From contig JAGPFE010000008.1 of assembly GCA_018056705.1 (NCBI GenBank), positions 19,071 to 83,070 on the forward strand: DNA of 64,000 nt, in the 5' to 3' direction. The position numbers were made by a program, and so were the translations under genes. The DNA comes from Candidatus Hydrogenedentota bacterium (GTDB lineage Bacteria > Hydrogenedentota > Hydrogenedentia > Hydrogenedentales > CAITNO01). Position 1 is the stretch's first letter; every line of letters begins with the position of its first letter. This document shows, in pieces, positions 9,338-18,665 of this stretch. The notes beneath the pieces are model-generated. The model made no database searches. It was not told where the DNA came from and saw nothing but the letters and a program-made list of their open reading frames with translations.

Positions 9338-10909
9338 ATGTTCCATCCCCAGCGAGAAATTCCAGAACCCGCTCTACAGCGGGGTTTACGCCTGCTGGTG
9401 TACGAAGTGGTGTTTGCCCAGGTTATGGGCATTCTGACCACTGGCGGGTTTCTGATCGGTTTCGCCGTGCTGCTTGGGGCGGGGAACACCATGATCGGCC
9501 TGGTTTCCGCGCTGGGGCCGCTGGCCATGACCCTGCAGGCTCCCGCGGTTTTCCTGGTGGAGCGTACCCGTCGCCGGAAACTGGTGCTCGTGCTGGGGGT
9601 TACCGTCAGTCGCTCTATGTGGTTTCTGATCCCCATTGCGGCTCTTTTACTTCCGCCCCGGCAGGCCCTGATTTCGCTGCTGGTGATGCTGACGGTCCAT
9701 TACGGGCTGATCAACGTGGCCACGTGCGCCTTCAACTCGTGGATGCGGGATCTGATTCCAGAAGAGGAGATCAACCGGGTTTTTACCCGTCGGCTGACGT
9801 GGGCCACCCTGGCTGGCGCGCTGGTCAGCCTGGCGGCTGCCCTGGGCATTGACGCCTGGGGCCACTGGCTGGGCGGATGGGGGGGTGGCGTGTTGACGGC
9901 GTACACGATCGTTTTTCTGGTTGCCGCCTGTGCCGGGGTGTTGAGCACCGCGCTGATCGCCATGGTACCCGAACCGGAGATGCGGAACGGGGAAACAGGC
10001 TCCGTGCTGCGGGCCCTGTTGCGGCCGTTCCGGGACGGCAATTTCCGGCAGTTGCTGATCTTTCTCGGGTGGTGGCAGTTTGCCGTGAACCTGGCCGCGC
10101 CCTTTTTTGCCGTGTACATGATTCGCCGGCTGGAACTGGGCATGGGCTGGGTGATCGGCGCGGCCACGCTAAGCCAGTTGGTCAATGTGCTTTTTTACCC
10201 GGTCTGGGGGCGTCTGGCCGATCGCTTCAGCAACAAGTCGGTGTTGCTGGTGTCGGCCCCGCTTTTTGTGTTTTCTTTCCTGTTGTGGCCCTTTACCACC
10301 CTGCCCGAGAAGCACGTGTTGACTATCCCGATCCTGTTGTGTATCCACGTGCTGGCCGGAATCGGCACGGCTGGCGTCAACCTGTGTGTCAACAATCTTT
10401 CCCTGAAACTGGCTCCCCCGGGCCATGGAGGATCCTATCTGGCGGGTGCCGCTCTGATTTCCGGTATCGTGGCCACGTTTGCCCCGATTCTGGCAGGTAT
10501 CGCTTCGGATGTGCTGGAAGACAGGGTGATCAGCCTGGTGGTGCGTTACGTTGACGTGACCGTTGCTGCCGCTGCGCGGGAACTGCCCGCGCTGGACCTG
10601 CGCGGCCTGGACTACGTTTTTCTGGCGGCGTTTCTGCTGGGACTCTACGCCATGCATCGCCTGTTGAGCGTGCGGGAACAGGGTGAAACGGATGAAAGGG
10701 TCGTGAGGACGGCCGCCATGGGAGAGATTCTCCAGTTGGCCCGCCAGGTTTCCACCGCGGCCGGGGTGCGACATATACTGTCTTTCGTGACCTTGTTCCC
10801 CTTGTTGCGCGCGAAAGCCATCCGAGATCGGGACATGGACCTGTCAGCCCATAAGGATGTCCCCTTGACGAAGGTTTCAATCCATGAGTCATCCGGAACC
10901 AGTGATTAA
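9338..10909 (+). CDS. MFS transporter
   Basis: A 523-residue polytopic membrane protein with about 12 predicted helices. The loop between helices 2 and 3 carries the basic ERTRRRKL stretch typical of the major facilitator superfamily. The second half repeats the fold, with DRFSNKS as the matching loop. The ATG is preceded by GGGAAAAGGG. Its end overlaps the start of aguB by 26 bases, so it is probably co-transcribed with the agmatine pathway and may carry agmatine, putrescine or a related compound. That substrate guess rests only on position. The hydrophilic tail of about 90 residues is longer than usual. Confidence 0.8.
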   Translation: MFHPQREIPEPALQRGLRLLVYEVVFAQVMGILTTGGFLIGFAVLLGAGNTMIGLVSALGPLAMTLQAPAVFLVERTRRRKLVLVLGVTVSRSMWFLIPIAALLLPPRQALISLLVMLTVHYGLINVATCAFNSWMRDLIPEEEINRVFTRRLTWATLAGALVSLAAALGIDAWGHWLGGWGGGVLTAYTIVFLVAACAGVLSTALIAMVPEPEMRNGETGSVLRALLRPFRDGNFRQLLIFLGWWQFAVNLAAPFFAVYMIRRLELGMGWVIGAATLSQLVNVLFYPVWGRLADRFSNKSVLLVSAPLFVFSFLLWPFTTLPEKHVLTIPILLCIHVLAGIGTAGVNLCVNNLSLKLAPPGHGGSYLAGAALISGIVATFAPILAGIASDVLEDRVISLVVRYVDVTVAAAARELPALDLRGLDYVFLAAFLLGLYAMHRLLSVREQGETDERVVRTAAMGEILQLARQVSTAAGVRHILSFVTLFPLLRAKAIRDRDMDLSAHKDVPLTKVSIHESSGTSD

Positions 10910-11777
10910 AATCGCGGTTATTCAACCCACGGTCGGGGATCAGCCGGACCGGAACCAGGCCCATGCCATGGAACTCGTTACCCGGGCGGCGGAAAAAGGG
11001 GCGAACATGATCTGCCTGCCCGAACTGTACCGCACGCATTATTTCTGCCGGATCGAGTCGTTTCATCGGTTTGACCTGGCCATTCCAACGGATCATGCTT
11101 CCCTGGTGGACATGGCCTCGCTGGCCCGTCGCCTGGGAGTGGTGCTGATCGTTCCGTTCTTCGAGCGGGCCGCCCCGGGGCTCTATTACAACAGCGCCCT
11201 GATTTTTGACGCGGATGGTTCCGCGGCAGGACACTACCGTAAAACCCATATCCCGGACGATCCAGGTTACTACGAAAAATATTATTTCGCGCCTGGAGAC
11301 CTTGGAATCCGTGCCTTTGATACTGCTTTCGGTCGTATCGCCGTCCTGGTCTGCTGGGACCAGTGGTATCCCGAGGCGGCGCGTCTGGCCGCCCTGGATG
11401 GCGCGGAGATCCTGTTCTATCCCACGGCCATTGGCTGGCACCCATCAGAAAAGGAACGCTACGGGGCGGTCCAGCGGGACGCCTGGATGACCGTTCAACG
11501 GGGACATGCCATCGCGAATGCCTGTTACGTGGCCGCGGCAAACCGGGTCGGTTTCGAACAGTCGGAAGGCGACCCGGCGGGTATCGAATTCTGGGGAACA
11601 TCTTTCGTGGTAGGGCCCCAGGGTGAGGTCCTGGCTTGTGCCGGAGACACGGACGAGGCCGTGCTGTGCGTGGAAATTGACCGCGCGGCGATCGAGACCG
11701 TCCGTCGGAACTGGCCATTCCTGCGGGATCGCCGGGTGGACCTGTATGGCGAACTTACCCGGCGATGGCGGCGATGA
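10884..11777 (+). CDS. aguB: N-carbamoylputrescine amidase
   Basis: A 297-residue nitrilase-superfamily amidase that hydrolyses N-carbamoylputrescine to putrescine, CO2 and ammonia in the cytoplasm. The Glu-Lys-Cys triad is visible: E47 in LPELY, K120 in HYRKTHIPDD and C157 in VLVCWDQWYPEAAR. The HIPDDPGYYEKYYFAPGD segment is typical of the plant/bacterial carbamoylputrescine amidase subgroup, and the length matches. It lies directly before aguA, which makes its substrate from agmatine. Together they form the agmatine route to putrescine. No arginine decarboxylase lies in the window. Confidence 0.92.
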   Translation: MSHPEPVIKIAVIQPTVGDQPDRNQAHAMELVTRAAEKGANMICLPELYRTHYFCRIESFHRFDLAIPTDHASLVDMASLARRLGVVLIVPFFERAAPGLYYNSALIFDADGSAAGHYRKTHIPDDPGYYEKYYFAPGDLGIRAFDTAFGRIAVLVCWDQWYPEAARLAALDGAEILFYPTAIGWHPSEKERYGAVQRDAWMTVQRGHAIANACYVAAANRVGFEQSEGDPAGIEFWGTSFVVGPQGEVLACAGDTDEAVLCVEIDRAAIETVRRNWPFLRDRRVDLYGELTRRWRR

Positions 11778-11790
11778 TGGAGTGGAAGAC

Positions 11791-12954
11791 ATGGTATCTA
11801 CCAGGAACGGCATGTTTTCCCAGGGCGACGGGGTGAGCATGACATCCGAGGACCAGCCATTTCACCCCAGGCTACCGGCAGAGTGGGAGCCCCAGGCGCG
11901 GGTGCACCTGGCCTGGCCGGTCAATCCTGCCGACTGGCCGGGGAAATATCACGCCGCGTGCTGGGCGGTCGCGGAAATTGCCCGGCTGGTTACCCGGCAT
12001 ACCCCGTTGTGCGTGACGACGACTGATATATCGGCGTTGCAACGGGCGCGACGGGCCTTGGCACGGGCCGGCGTCGACATGGATAAAGTGCGGTTCGAGG
12101 TATTTCCGCTGGATCGTGGGTGGATGCGGGATATCTCGCCATTCTGGGTGCTGAACCAGGCGGATGAACCTAGGCTGGAGGCGGTCCTGTTCGGATTCAA
12201 TGGTTGGGCGCGTTATCCGAACTACCAGCGGGATGCCCGGTGGGCCGAGCACCAGGCGCGAACCATGGGGCTACGCGCGCGCCAGGCCGCGTGGAAAGAT
12301 CGGCCCGTGGTACTGGAAGGAGGCGCGGTGGATACCAACGGCGAGGGAGTCCTGCTGGCCACGGAAGAGTGCCTGCTGGACACGGCCCGTCAACCGCGGA
12401 ATCCAGGCATGTCCCGGGCGGATTACGAGGCCTGTTTTCAGGAATACCTGGGGATCCGCCAGGTGATCTGGCTGGGTGCCGGGATCGGGGGAGACGATAC
12501 ACATGGGCATGTCGATGACCTGTGCCGGTTCGTGGGGCCTCACCGCGTGGTGCTGTGTCGCGCGGCTCGGCCGGACGACCCCGATTACGCTGTTCTGGAA
12601 GAGAACCGGGAACGCCTTGAAGGGGTGACCTTGCCGGATGGGGCCCGCCTGGATGTGGTCTACCTGCCCATGCCTGAACCGGTGATGTTTGATGGGATGC
12701 GCTTGCCCGCGAGTTACGCCAATTTCCTCGTTACCAACGGCGCGGTGCTGGTTCCGACGTTTAACGATCCCGCGGACCGCGTGGCCCTTGGGATCCTGGC
12801 AGAGTGTTTTCCCGAACGGGAAGTCCGGGGAGTGCACGCGGTGGACCTCGTCTGGGGTCTGGGTACGGTGCATTGTCTTACCCACGAGGTACCGTGGGGT
12901 AATGGAGAGCCGGTTATTCCAGCACGCCGAAAAGGGGGTGCTTTTTCCAGGTGA
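11791..12954 (+). CDS. aguA: agmatine deiminase
   Basis: About 387 residues from ATG 11791, which follows GGAGTGGAAGAC; ATGs at 11812 and 11839 are also possible, and homology begins near the last. It converts agmatine to N-carbamoylputrescine and ammonia. The family motifs are all present: W-MRDISPFW, VLEGGAVDTNGEG with TEECLL, GDDTHGHVDDLCRF, and the catalytic cysteine at about C362 in TVHCLTHEVP. It follows aguB by 13 bases. Its last 41 bases overlap the end of the convergent U32 gene, so the two 3' ends are mutually antisense. Confidence 0.93.
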   Translation: MVSTRNGMFSQGDGVSMTSEDQPFHPRLPAEWEPQARVHLAWPVNPADWPGKYHAACWAVAEIARLVTRHTPLCVTTTDISALQRARRALARAGVDMDKVRFEVFPLDRGWMRDISPFWVLNQADEPRLEAVLFGFNGWARYPNYQRDARWAEHQARTMGLRARQAAWKDRPVVLEGGAVDTNGEGVLLATEECLLDTARQPRNPGMSRADYEACFQEYLGIRQVIWLGAGIGGDDTHGHVDDLCRFVGPHRVVLCRAARPDDPDYAVLEENRERLEGVTLPDGARLDVVYLPMPEPVMFDGMRLPASYANFLVTNGAVLVPTFNDPADRVALGILAECFPEREVRGVHAVDLVWGLGTVHCLTHEVPWGNGEPVIPARRKGGAFSR

Positions 12955-15148
12955 TCGGGTCCGGCCCACTGGAAGAAAAGGTTTCGGTAACCCGCACCTC
13001 CTCCAGGATGGCCTGCGCCTCGAGATCGCTCCACGTGAAATCATAGATCCAGTGCGCCCGTTCCGCGCCTGGAATAAGCCGGGGTGGAAGGGCCACGGGG
13101 GACGCGCTTACGGAGTAGGTTATACCATCGCGCCGGAAAACCTTGAGCGTGATGCTGGGTTCGTTCAAGTGGATACGGTGGTCTCGCGGTACCGGTCCGG
13201 GTGCCCGTGACTGAAACGCCGGGGGGTGCCCCCAGACCGCGATAGCCAGGACGCCCACGGGCAGGGTATCTACCAGGCGGTTCCACGTGTCGCGGTCGCA
13301 TTCCAGGGAAACCTGCGCGATCTGGACGCCTGCGCCGGTCACATGGGCAATGGCCGCGCGGTTCATGAGATGAAACCCTGAACCGGCGATCAGCGTGAGT
13401 TTTCGCCTGCCCAGGGATCGGATCACCTGGAGATGGCCCACGTTGGACAGTATCAGGTTTCTGGCCCCCGTGGCGAGCCCTTTTTTCAACGCGCCGAGGA
13501 AGGATTCACGAGCCTCCAGTCCAAAATAGAACTGGGGTAACACGAGTCCAAGCCGTTCACCATGACCGGTAACCCGTACAAGCCGCGTGAAATCCTTGTC
13601 ATGAACTGCGTTCAGGGGCACCACCAGCCGGGTTTCCCGGTTTCCGGGCGCATCCCTGAATACGGGTGTTTCTGCCATGTCGATCGCGGCTTCTACCGTG
13701 GGCAGCACGATCCACCGGGTAGGAGGTATACCGGGCTGGGGAACGTCCAGGCGGACAAGAACCGGCGTGCGGGCAGCGCGCGGTATGGGATCGCTGGCGT
13801 TCGAATGATCTTCGCCGGAAACCGGGGGGACCGCTATTTCCATGATCGCGTCGATCATTTCCTGGATACGCCGGGAAAAGCCGCGGCTTACCGCGTCGGC
13901 GTCACTCGCCTTGACGATCCAGCATCCCGGTGGAACGGGAAAAGGAGCGGCCACGTCAATGGTTGCGCCCACGGGTGGCCGTTTGACGCTTTTACCCTTG
14001 TAACGGATCTCGCGGATGGTAAAACCCTGGGGCGGCTGGGTGGGCGAGCGCTGGATCCGCACCCGGTCTCCCACCTTCAGATGAACTCGGGGAGTGATCC
14101 GGAAAAATCCCGGAAAGTCCGACGGTTCACTCCTGCCGACGCGCCTGCCCGACTGGGTCTCCCGCGCGCCGAGCACGGGGGGCGCGTTGCTGAGGTAATA
14201 CCCCGTGTGGGGCTCCCGGCCCACGGCTGTGTCGAGCAGGCCGCGGGCCTCTTCCATGACCTCCGCGGTGAGGCCAGGCCAGGCGTCGATCAGTAGCCGG
14301 TAGGCCCGGACGATCTGGGCAATCTGCTCCGGGGGCTTCATGCGCCCCTCGATCTTGAAACAGTTGATGCCCGAGGCGATCAGCCGCTCGAGTATCGGCG
14401 CGGCGCACAGGTCCCGCATGGAATAAGCGGGAAAGTTCCGCGGCTGATCGGCGGGCGGTGTTGCTGCCGGGGAGGCATCCGTGTGTTCGGATGGAGTTTC
14501 TGGAATACCTGAAAACAGGCGGCGGCAGGGTTGCAGGCAGCGTCCCCGGTTCGCGCTTTTTCCGTGAATCAGGCCACTCGCGAAGCATTGTCCCGACATG
14601 GAATAGCACATCGCGCCATGGACGAAGGTTTCCAGTTCGATTTCGCAGGACCGCCGGATTTCCCGGATTTCCTCGATGGTGCATTCCCGTGCCAGGATGA
14701 CCCGGGAAAAGCCCATCTGTCGCGCGGCCAGGGCGCCGTCCACGTTGTGAATGGTCATCTGGGTGGACGCGTGAATCGGTATTTCGGGGCAGACGGCCTG
14801 GGCCAGCCGGGCCGTTCCGATGTCCTGGACGATCAGGGCGTCGGGGTGGATCTGTTGCAGTTCCCTTAACAGGGCTTCAAGCCGGTCCAGTTCCCCGTCC
14901 TTGATGATGGTGTTGACCGTCAGGTAAAGCCGTTTACCGTGACGGTGGGCGTACCCGGCCATCCGGATCAGTTCATCGGTGGTGAAGTTGGGCGCGCGCA
15001 TCCGGGCGTTGAAATCCCGAGTGCCCGCGTAAACCGCGTCCGCGCCCGCGTCCAGGGCCGCGCAGAAGGCTTCCATCCGCCCCGCTGGCGCGAGCAGTTC
15101 CGGTTTTTCCTGTTTCCTGGAACGACTGGAGGAGACTTGATGAGTCAT
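12914..15148 (-). CDS. U32 family protein, RlhA-type (peptidase-like/23S rRNA hydroxylase)
   Basis: 744 residues from ATG 15148; an in-frame extension upstream has no homology. The N-terminal half is a U32 domain: ELLAPAGRMEAFCAALDAGADAV-type opening, HASTQMTIHN, and the cysteine cluster MCYSMSGQC...GRCLQPCR that in RlhA/TrhP-type members is linked to RNA hydroxylation. The C-terminal half fits the DUF3656-containing long members such as E. coli RlhA (667 residues). It is therefore more likely an RNA-modifying enzyme than a protease, though original annotations call the family collagenase-like. It diverges from the PASTA gene. Confidence 0.85.
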   Translation of the reverse strand: MTHQVSSSRSRKQEKPELLAPAGRMEAFCAALDAGADAVYAGTRDFNARMRAPNFTTDELIRMAGYAHRHGKRLYLTVNTIIKDGELDRLEALLRELQQIHPDALIVQDIGTARLAQAVCPEIPIHASTQMTIHNVDGALAARQMGFSRVILARECTIEEIREIRRSCEIELETFVHGAMCYSMSGQCFASGLIHGKSANRGRCLQPCRRLFSGIPETPSEHTDASPAATPPADQPRNFPAYSMRDLCAAPILERLIASGINCFKIEGRMKPPEQIAQIVRAYRLLIDAWPGLTAEVMEEARGLLDTAVGREPHTGYYLSNAPPVLGARETQSGRRVGRSEPSDFPGFFRITPRVHLKVGDRVRIQRSPTQPPQGFTIREIRYKGKSVKRPPVGATIDVAAPFPVPPGCWIVKASDADAVSRGFSRRIQEMIDAIMEIAVPPVSGEDHSNASDPIPRAARTPVLVRLDVPQPGIPPTRWIVLPTVEAAIDMAETPVFRDAPGNRETRLVVPLNAVHDKDFTRLVRVTGHGERLGLVLPQFYFGLEARESFLGALKKGLATGARNLILSNVGHLQVIRSLGRRKLTLIAGSGFHLMNRAAIAHVTGAGVQIAQVSLECDRDTWNRLVDTLPVGVLAIAVWGHPPAFQSRAPGPVPRDHRIHLNEPSITLKVFRRDGITYSVSASPVALPPRLIPGAERAHWIYDFTWSDLEAQAILEEVRVTETFSSSGPDPITWKKHPLFGVLE

Positions 15149-15228
15149 GAATGACGATGCTCTCTTGCGAAAGGTTGTAAGCGGAATTATACCGTTAGTG
15201 TTTCCCGGAAAATAAGACGAAAAATATA

Positions 15229-15257
15229 TTGTCAAATACGGCCGATTGGGCTAAAAT
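15229..15257 (+). promoter_or_regulatory. sigma-70-type promoter for the PASTA gene
   Basis: TTGTCA (15229-15234), a 17-base spacer and TAAAAT (15252-15257) put a start near 15264, about 115 bases before the chosen ATG. The leader carries no riboswitch that I recognise. Confidence 0.6.
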
Positions 15258-15379
15258 AATTCTTGACAGTCATCCAGTCTCAGGCCGAATCGAAATAATC
15301 GAAACAGGCCGGTTACCGTCCAGTATGGTTTGACACGGGCCGGGGATGCCGGATGGCCGGAACACGGAAGGATGGGTAT

Positions 15380-17440
15380 ATGGCGTGGAAGCAAGGCGTT
15401 AGTGGGATGCCAGGTTGGCGCGGACTCGCGGGATGTCTGCTGGCGGTGGCCCTGTTCTGGGGGTGTGAGGCGGGGGCAGTTACTGTTCCGGATGTGACGG
15501 GGCTGGCCCTGGCCACCGCGCAGAGCCAATTGACCGCGGCTGGCCTGTATGCCGTGGTTACAACCGCTTGCTCCGATGAAGCGGCAATCCATACGGTGCT
15601 GGATCAGGATCCCGTGGCGGGTGCCGATGTTACGGCGGGGTCGAGCGTGGCCCTGACGGTGGTGAGTGGTCCCTGCACCGTGCTGGTTCCCGCGTTGACG
15701 GGTCTTACCAGTGATGCCGCCCAGGCGCTGTTACAGGCGGCGGGGTTATACGCGACGATACAGGCCCAGTGCGACGATAACATTCCCGCGCAAACGGTGT
15801 TGAGTCAGGATCCTGTGACTCAGCAGCCGGTAAATGTCGGGTCCAGTGTGGTTCTGGTGGTTTCTTCCGGTCCCTGCGCGGTGGTGCCGTCCGTGATTGG
15901 GTATCCAGAGCAGCAGGCGCGGCAGGTGATTGAATCGGCGGGATTTTTTGTTTCAGGCATTCAACGTCAATGTAGCGACCTGATCGCGATTGGGGATGTC
16001 GCCGTGCAGATTCCGGCGGGAGGATCGCAGGCAGGGAACGGAACTGGTGTTACCCTGGTTGTTTCTAATGGCCGGTGTACCAGCACGGGAGGAGGACTGG
16101 GAAGCGTGCTGGTTCCGACGATTATAGGCCTGGGTGAAATCGAGGCTTCCAGTCGGATTCGGGCCGCTGGCCTGGTGCCGGGAACGGCCACAAAAGTGTG
16201 CACGCAGGATGTGCCGTCCGGCGTGATCATGACCCAGAGTCCCGCGCCGTTGACTTCACTGTCGCCGGGTGGTGTCGTAACCTACCAGGTGTCGGTTGGA
16301 CCCTGTGTGAATGTACCTAACCTGGTAGGCCTTACCCGGAATGACGCCCTTGCGGCCCTGGCGGAGGTCGGGTTGGCCGCGGGAACCGTTACCCGCCAGT
16401 GCCAGGTTTCCGGAGAAAATGACGTGGTTGTAGCGCAGGCAGTGGCCGCGGGGATACAGGTCAATCCGGGAACAACCGTGGCGCTCACGGTCTCCGACAC
16501 GACTTGCGTGACCGTTCCCGGAATAACCGGGTTGACGCTCACTGCCGCGCAATCTGCGCTTGCCACGGTCAATTTGTATCTTAACGTAACAACGTCGGCC
16601 TGTGACGATACCACTACCAGCGGTATTCTGAGCCAGACTCCCTCCGCAGGGACGCTGGTGAGTTCAGGTACTACCGTGGACGTGATCGTATCCACCGGCC
16701 CCTGCCCGGTTACGGTTCCTGATGTGATTGGCAAAACGGAACTGGAAGCCCGTAATGCCATTGCGACTGTCGGATTGATCGTGGCGGTTCAGTCGGAGTG
16801 CAACAATCGGGTGGCCACGGGCTCGGTTATCCGTCAGGTACCTTTGCCGAACGCCACGGTAGATCCAGGCAGCGAAGTTACCATTCACGTTTCCACGGGG
16901 AAGTGTCCTGTAATTTTGCCCAGTGTGGTGGGCCTTTCATATGAAGACGCGCGGGGTGAATTGATCAACGCGGGTATAGATCCGGTGAATATCAAGGTAG
17001 TGAAGCAGTTCCGCGATGACATTCCTGCCAATCAAGTCATCAGTCAGTCTCCGGGTGCGGAAACGGAAGTACCTGCGGGTACGGTGGTTACACTCGTGGT
17101 GTCCCGGGGTACCAAGCCGGAACCGCCTGACAACTCCCAGATTGAGCAGGTACTGTATAACGGCTTCGTTTTGGCGGATAGAAACAGTGACGGAAAGTTG
17201 ACGTTTGAAGAAGCCCTGGATGTCCTTCCTGGGCTTACGGAAGATGTATTCAACGCGATCGACGCGAACGGCGATGGGGCGATTACCCAGGAAGAACTGG
17301 CCCGGTTCCTGCGGATTGGAGGATGCTTCGGCTGTCTCCGGAGGCTCTGGCCGTTCAAGATGATGGGGGGCGACCTGCTGCTGTTCGGAATCAGCCTGAT
17401 GACCCTGGCCACGGTTTCGTTACGCCGCAACGTTAGATAA
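15380..17440 (+). CDS. secreted PASTA-repeat protein with EF-hands and Cys C-terminal tail
   Basis: 686 residues from ATG 15380, which has AAGGATGGG upstream; ATG 15353 is an alternative. After a signal sequence ending near CEAGA come eight PASTA domains, each opening with a VPxxxG motif. Repeats 1-7 each have one mid-domain Cys and one Cys at the boundary (GPC, GRC, TTC, GKC), and repeat 8 has none. Two EF-hand loops follow (DRNSDGKLTFEE and DANGDGAITQEE). The tail has CFGC, GGD, a hydrophobic helix and RRNVR. There is no kinase domain, so it is not a PknB-type kinase. It is probably an extracellular, disulphide- and calcium-stabilised rod held at the envelope; the ligand is unknown. Confidence 0.88.
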   Translation: MAWKQGVSGMPGWRGLAGCLLAVALFWGCEAGAVTVPDVTGLALATAQSQLTAAGLYAVVTTACSDEAAIHTVLDQDPVAGADVTAGSSVALTVVSGPCTVLVPALTGLTSDAAQALLQAAGLYATIQAQCDDNIPAQTVLSQDPVTQQPVNVGSSVVLVVSSGPCAVVPSVIGYPEQQARQVIESAGFFVSGIQRQCSDLIAIGDVAVQIPAGGSQAGNGTGVTLVVSNGRCTSTGGGLGSVLVPTIIGLGEIEASSRIRAAGLVPGTATKVCTQDVPSGVIMTQSPAPLTSLSPGGVVTYQVSVGPCVNVPNLVGLTRNDALAALAEVGLAAGTVTRQCQVSGENDVVVAQAVAAGIQVNPGTTVALTVSDTTCVTVPGITGLTLTAAQSALATVNLYLNVTTSACDDTTTSGILSQTPSAGTLVSSGTTVDVIVSTGPCPVTVPDVIGKTELEARNAIATVGLIVAVQSECNNRVATGSVIRQVPLPNATVDPGSEVTIHVSTGKCPVILPSVVGLSYEDARGELINAGIDPVNIKVVKQFRDDIPANQVISQSPGAETEVPAGTVVTLVVSRGTKPEPPDNSQIEQVLYNGFVLADRNSDGKLTFEEALDVLPGLTEDVFNAIDANGDGAITQEELARFLRIGGCFGCLRRLWPFKMMGGDLLLFGISLMTLATVSLRRNVR
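15479..17116 (+). repeat. eight tandem PASTA domains
   Basis: Eight units of about 65-75 codons each begin near VPxxxG and end with a VxLxVSxGxC-type strand. Protein similarity is clear, DNA identity is modest, and the boundary cysteines mark units 1-7. Confidence 0.85.
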
Positions 17441-17457
17441 TCCGGAACACGCGAAAT

Positions 17458-17498
17458 AAAATCCCCGGGCTTGATTCGAAGTCCGGGGATTTTATTAT
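17458..17498. terminator. bidirectional intrinsic terminator
   Basis: A 15-base stem (17458-17472 with 17479-17493, one G-T wobble) has a 6-base loop, a GC-rich centre, an A run before and a T run after. It lies between two convergent genes and can serve both strands. Confidence 0.85.
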
Positions 17499-17512
17499 TG
17501 CGCGCGCGTGGA

Positions 17513-18481
17513 TCAGATACCCCGTTGTAACTGTTCCCGAATGTACGCGACCACGCTGTCGATGATTTCGTTCAGGCTGGTTTTCGGCGTGTAACCGATC
17601 AGGGCCCGGATTTTATCCAGGCAGGGAGCCCGGTGGCGCATGTCTTCGTAACCTGGCCCAAATGCCTGGGTGTAAGGAATATACCGGATGGACGAGGAAC
17701 TACCGGTGCGAGCGATGACCCGCTTTGCCAGTTCCTCGATGGTGACGCGTTCCTGGCTGCCCACGTTAAACACCTGGCCAAGAGCCGCCGGGCAATCCAT
17801 CAGGGCCATCAGGGCGGGTACCACGTCGCCCACGTAGGCGAAACATCGCGTCTGCTGCCCGTCTCCGTACACCGTCAACGGCTCACCCAGCAGGGCCTGG
17901 CGCGCGAAGGTGGGAATCACCATGCCATACCTGCCGGTCTGTCGTGGGCCGACCGTGTTGAACAGGCGGGCAATGATGACTGGGTGACGTTTTTCGTACC
18001 AGTAAGCGAGGGCCAGGAATTCATCTACCGCTTTCGATTCAGCGTAGCACCATCGGTACCGGTCTGTTGGCCCGATGACGCGGTCGTCGTTTTCCCGGAA
18101 CACGTCACCCACGCCTTTGCCGTAGACCTCGCTCGTCGAGGTGATGAGCAGGGGCTTCCGGTAGCGGCAGGTTTCCTCGAGCACGGTTTCCGTGCCGCGG
18201 ATATTGTTGACAATCGTGCGGATGGGATGATTGACTACCAGTTGTACGCCCACCGTGGCCGCCAGGTGATACACCCGGTCCACGTCCCTTACCAGGTCGC
18301 GCACGATGTCCTGGTTCAACGTGGAATCCACCACGCAACGGATCCCGGGCAGGTGCTCGATATTTTCGAACCGGCCCGTGCTCAGGTCGTCCAGAACAAA
18401 TACTTCATCACCCCGTTGTACCAGGGCCTCACAAAGATGGGACCCGATGAATCCGGCCCCGCCAGTTACCAGCACGCGCAT
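17513..18481 (-). CDS. NAD-dependent sugar-nucleotide epimerase/dehydratase
   Basis: 322 residues from ATG 18481 (GGAGAAATC upstream); a longer in-frame start adds seven unlikely residues. It is an extended short-chain dehydrogenase: the Rossmann GGAGFIGSH at residues 7-15, TSTSEVYG with the active-site Ser/Thr, and YAESK (about 146-150) as the Tyr-Lys pair. RLFNTVGPRQTGRYGMVIP is close to UDP-glucuronate decarboxylase and dTDP-glucose 4,6-dehydratase relatives. It should convert a nucleotide sugar for surface polysaccharide; the exact substrate cannot be fixed. It stands alone between a terminator and a divergent HEAT gene. Confidence 0.85.
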   Translation of the reverse strand: MRVLVTGGAGFIGSHLCEALVQRGDEVFVLDDLSTGRFENIEHLPGIRCVVDSTLNQDIVRDLVRDVDRVYHLAATVGVQLVVNHPIRTIVNNIRGTETVLEETCRYRKPLLITSTSEVYGKGVGDVFRENDDRVIGPTDRYRWCYAESKAVDEFLALAYWYEKRHPVIIARLFNTVGPRQTGRYGMVIPTFARQALLGEPLTVYGDGQQTRCFAYVGDVVPALMALMDCPAALGQVFNVGSQERVTIEELAKRVIARTGSSSSIRYIPYTQAFGPGYEDMRHRAPCLDKIRALIGYTPKTSLNEIIDSVVAYIREQLQRGI

Positions 18482-18665
18482 GACAAGATTTCTCCGGTTC
18501 AAGGTGAAAGCAGGGACATACTACTCCATGGCGGGAACCGGGAAAAAACCATGCCGGTAAGGATTCAGGATCGCGCGGATGACTTTTCCCTGCTTGCTGG
18601 GGTATGATGCTGTGTGTTGCCCGCGCGAAAAGATGAGGCGTGAGCAACAGGTTGGAGGAAGCGAT

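Noticed and set aside
15479..17116. Ser/Thr kinase of the PknB type
   Set aside because: Only the PASTA part exists; no kinase domain is found before it and the protein begins with a signal peptide.
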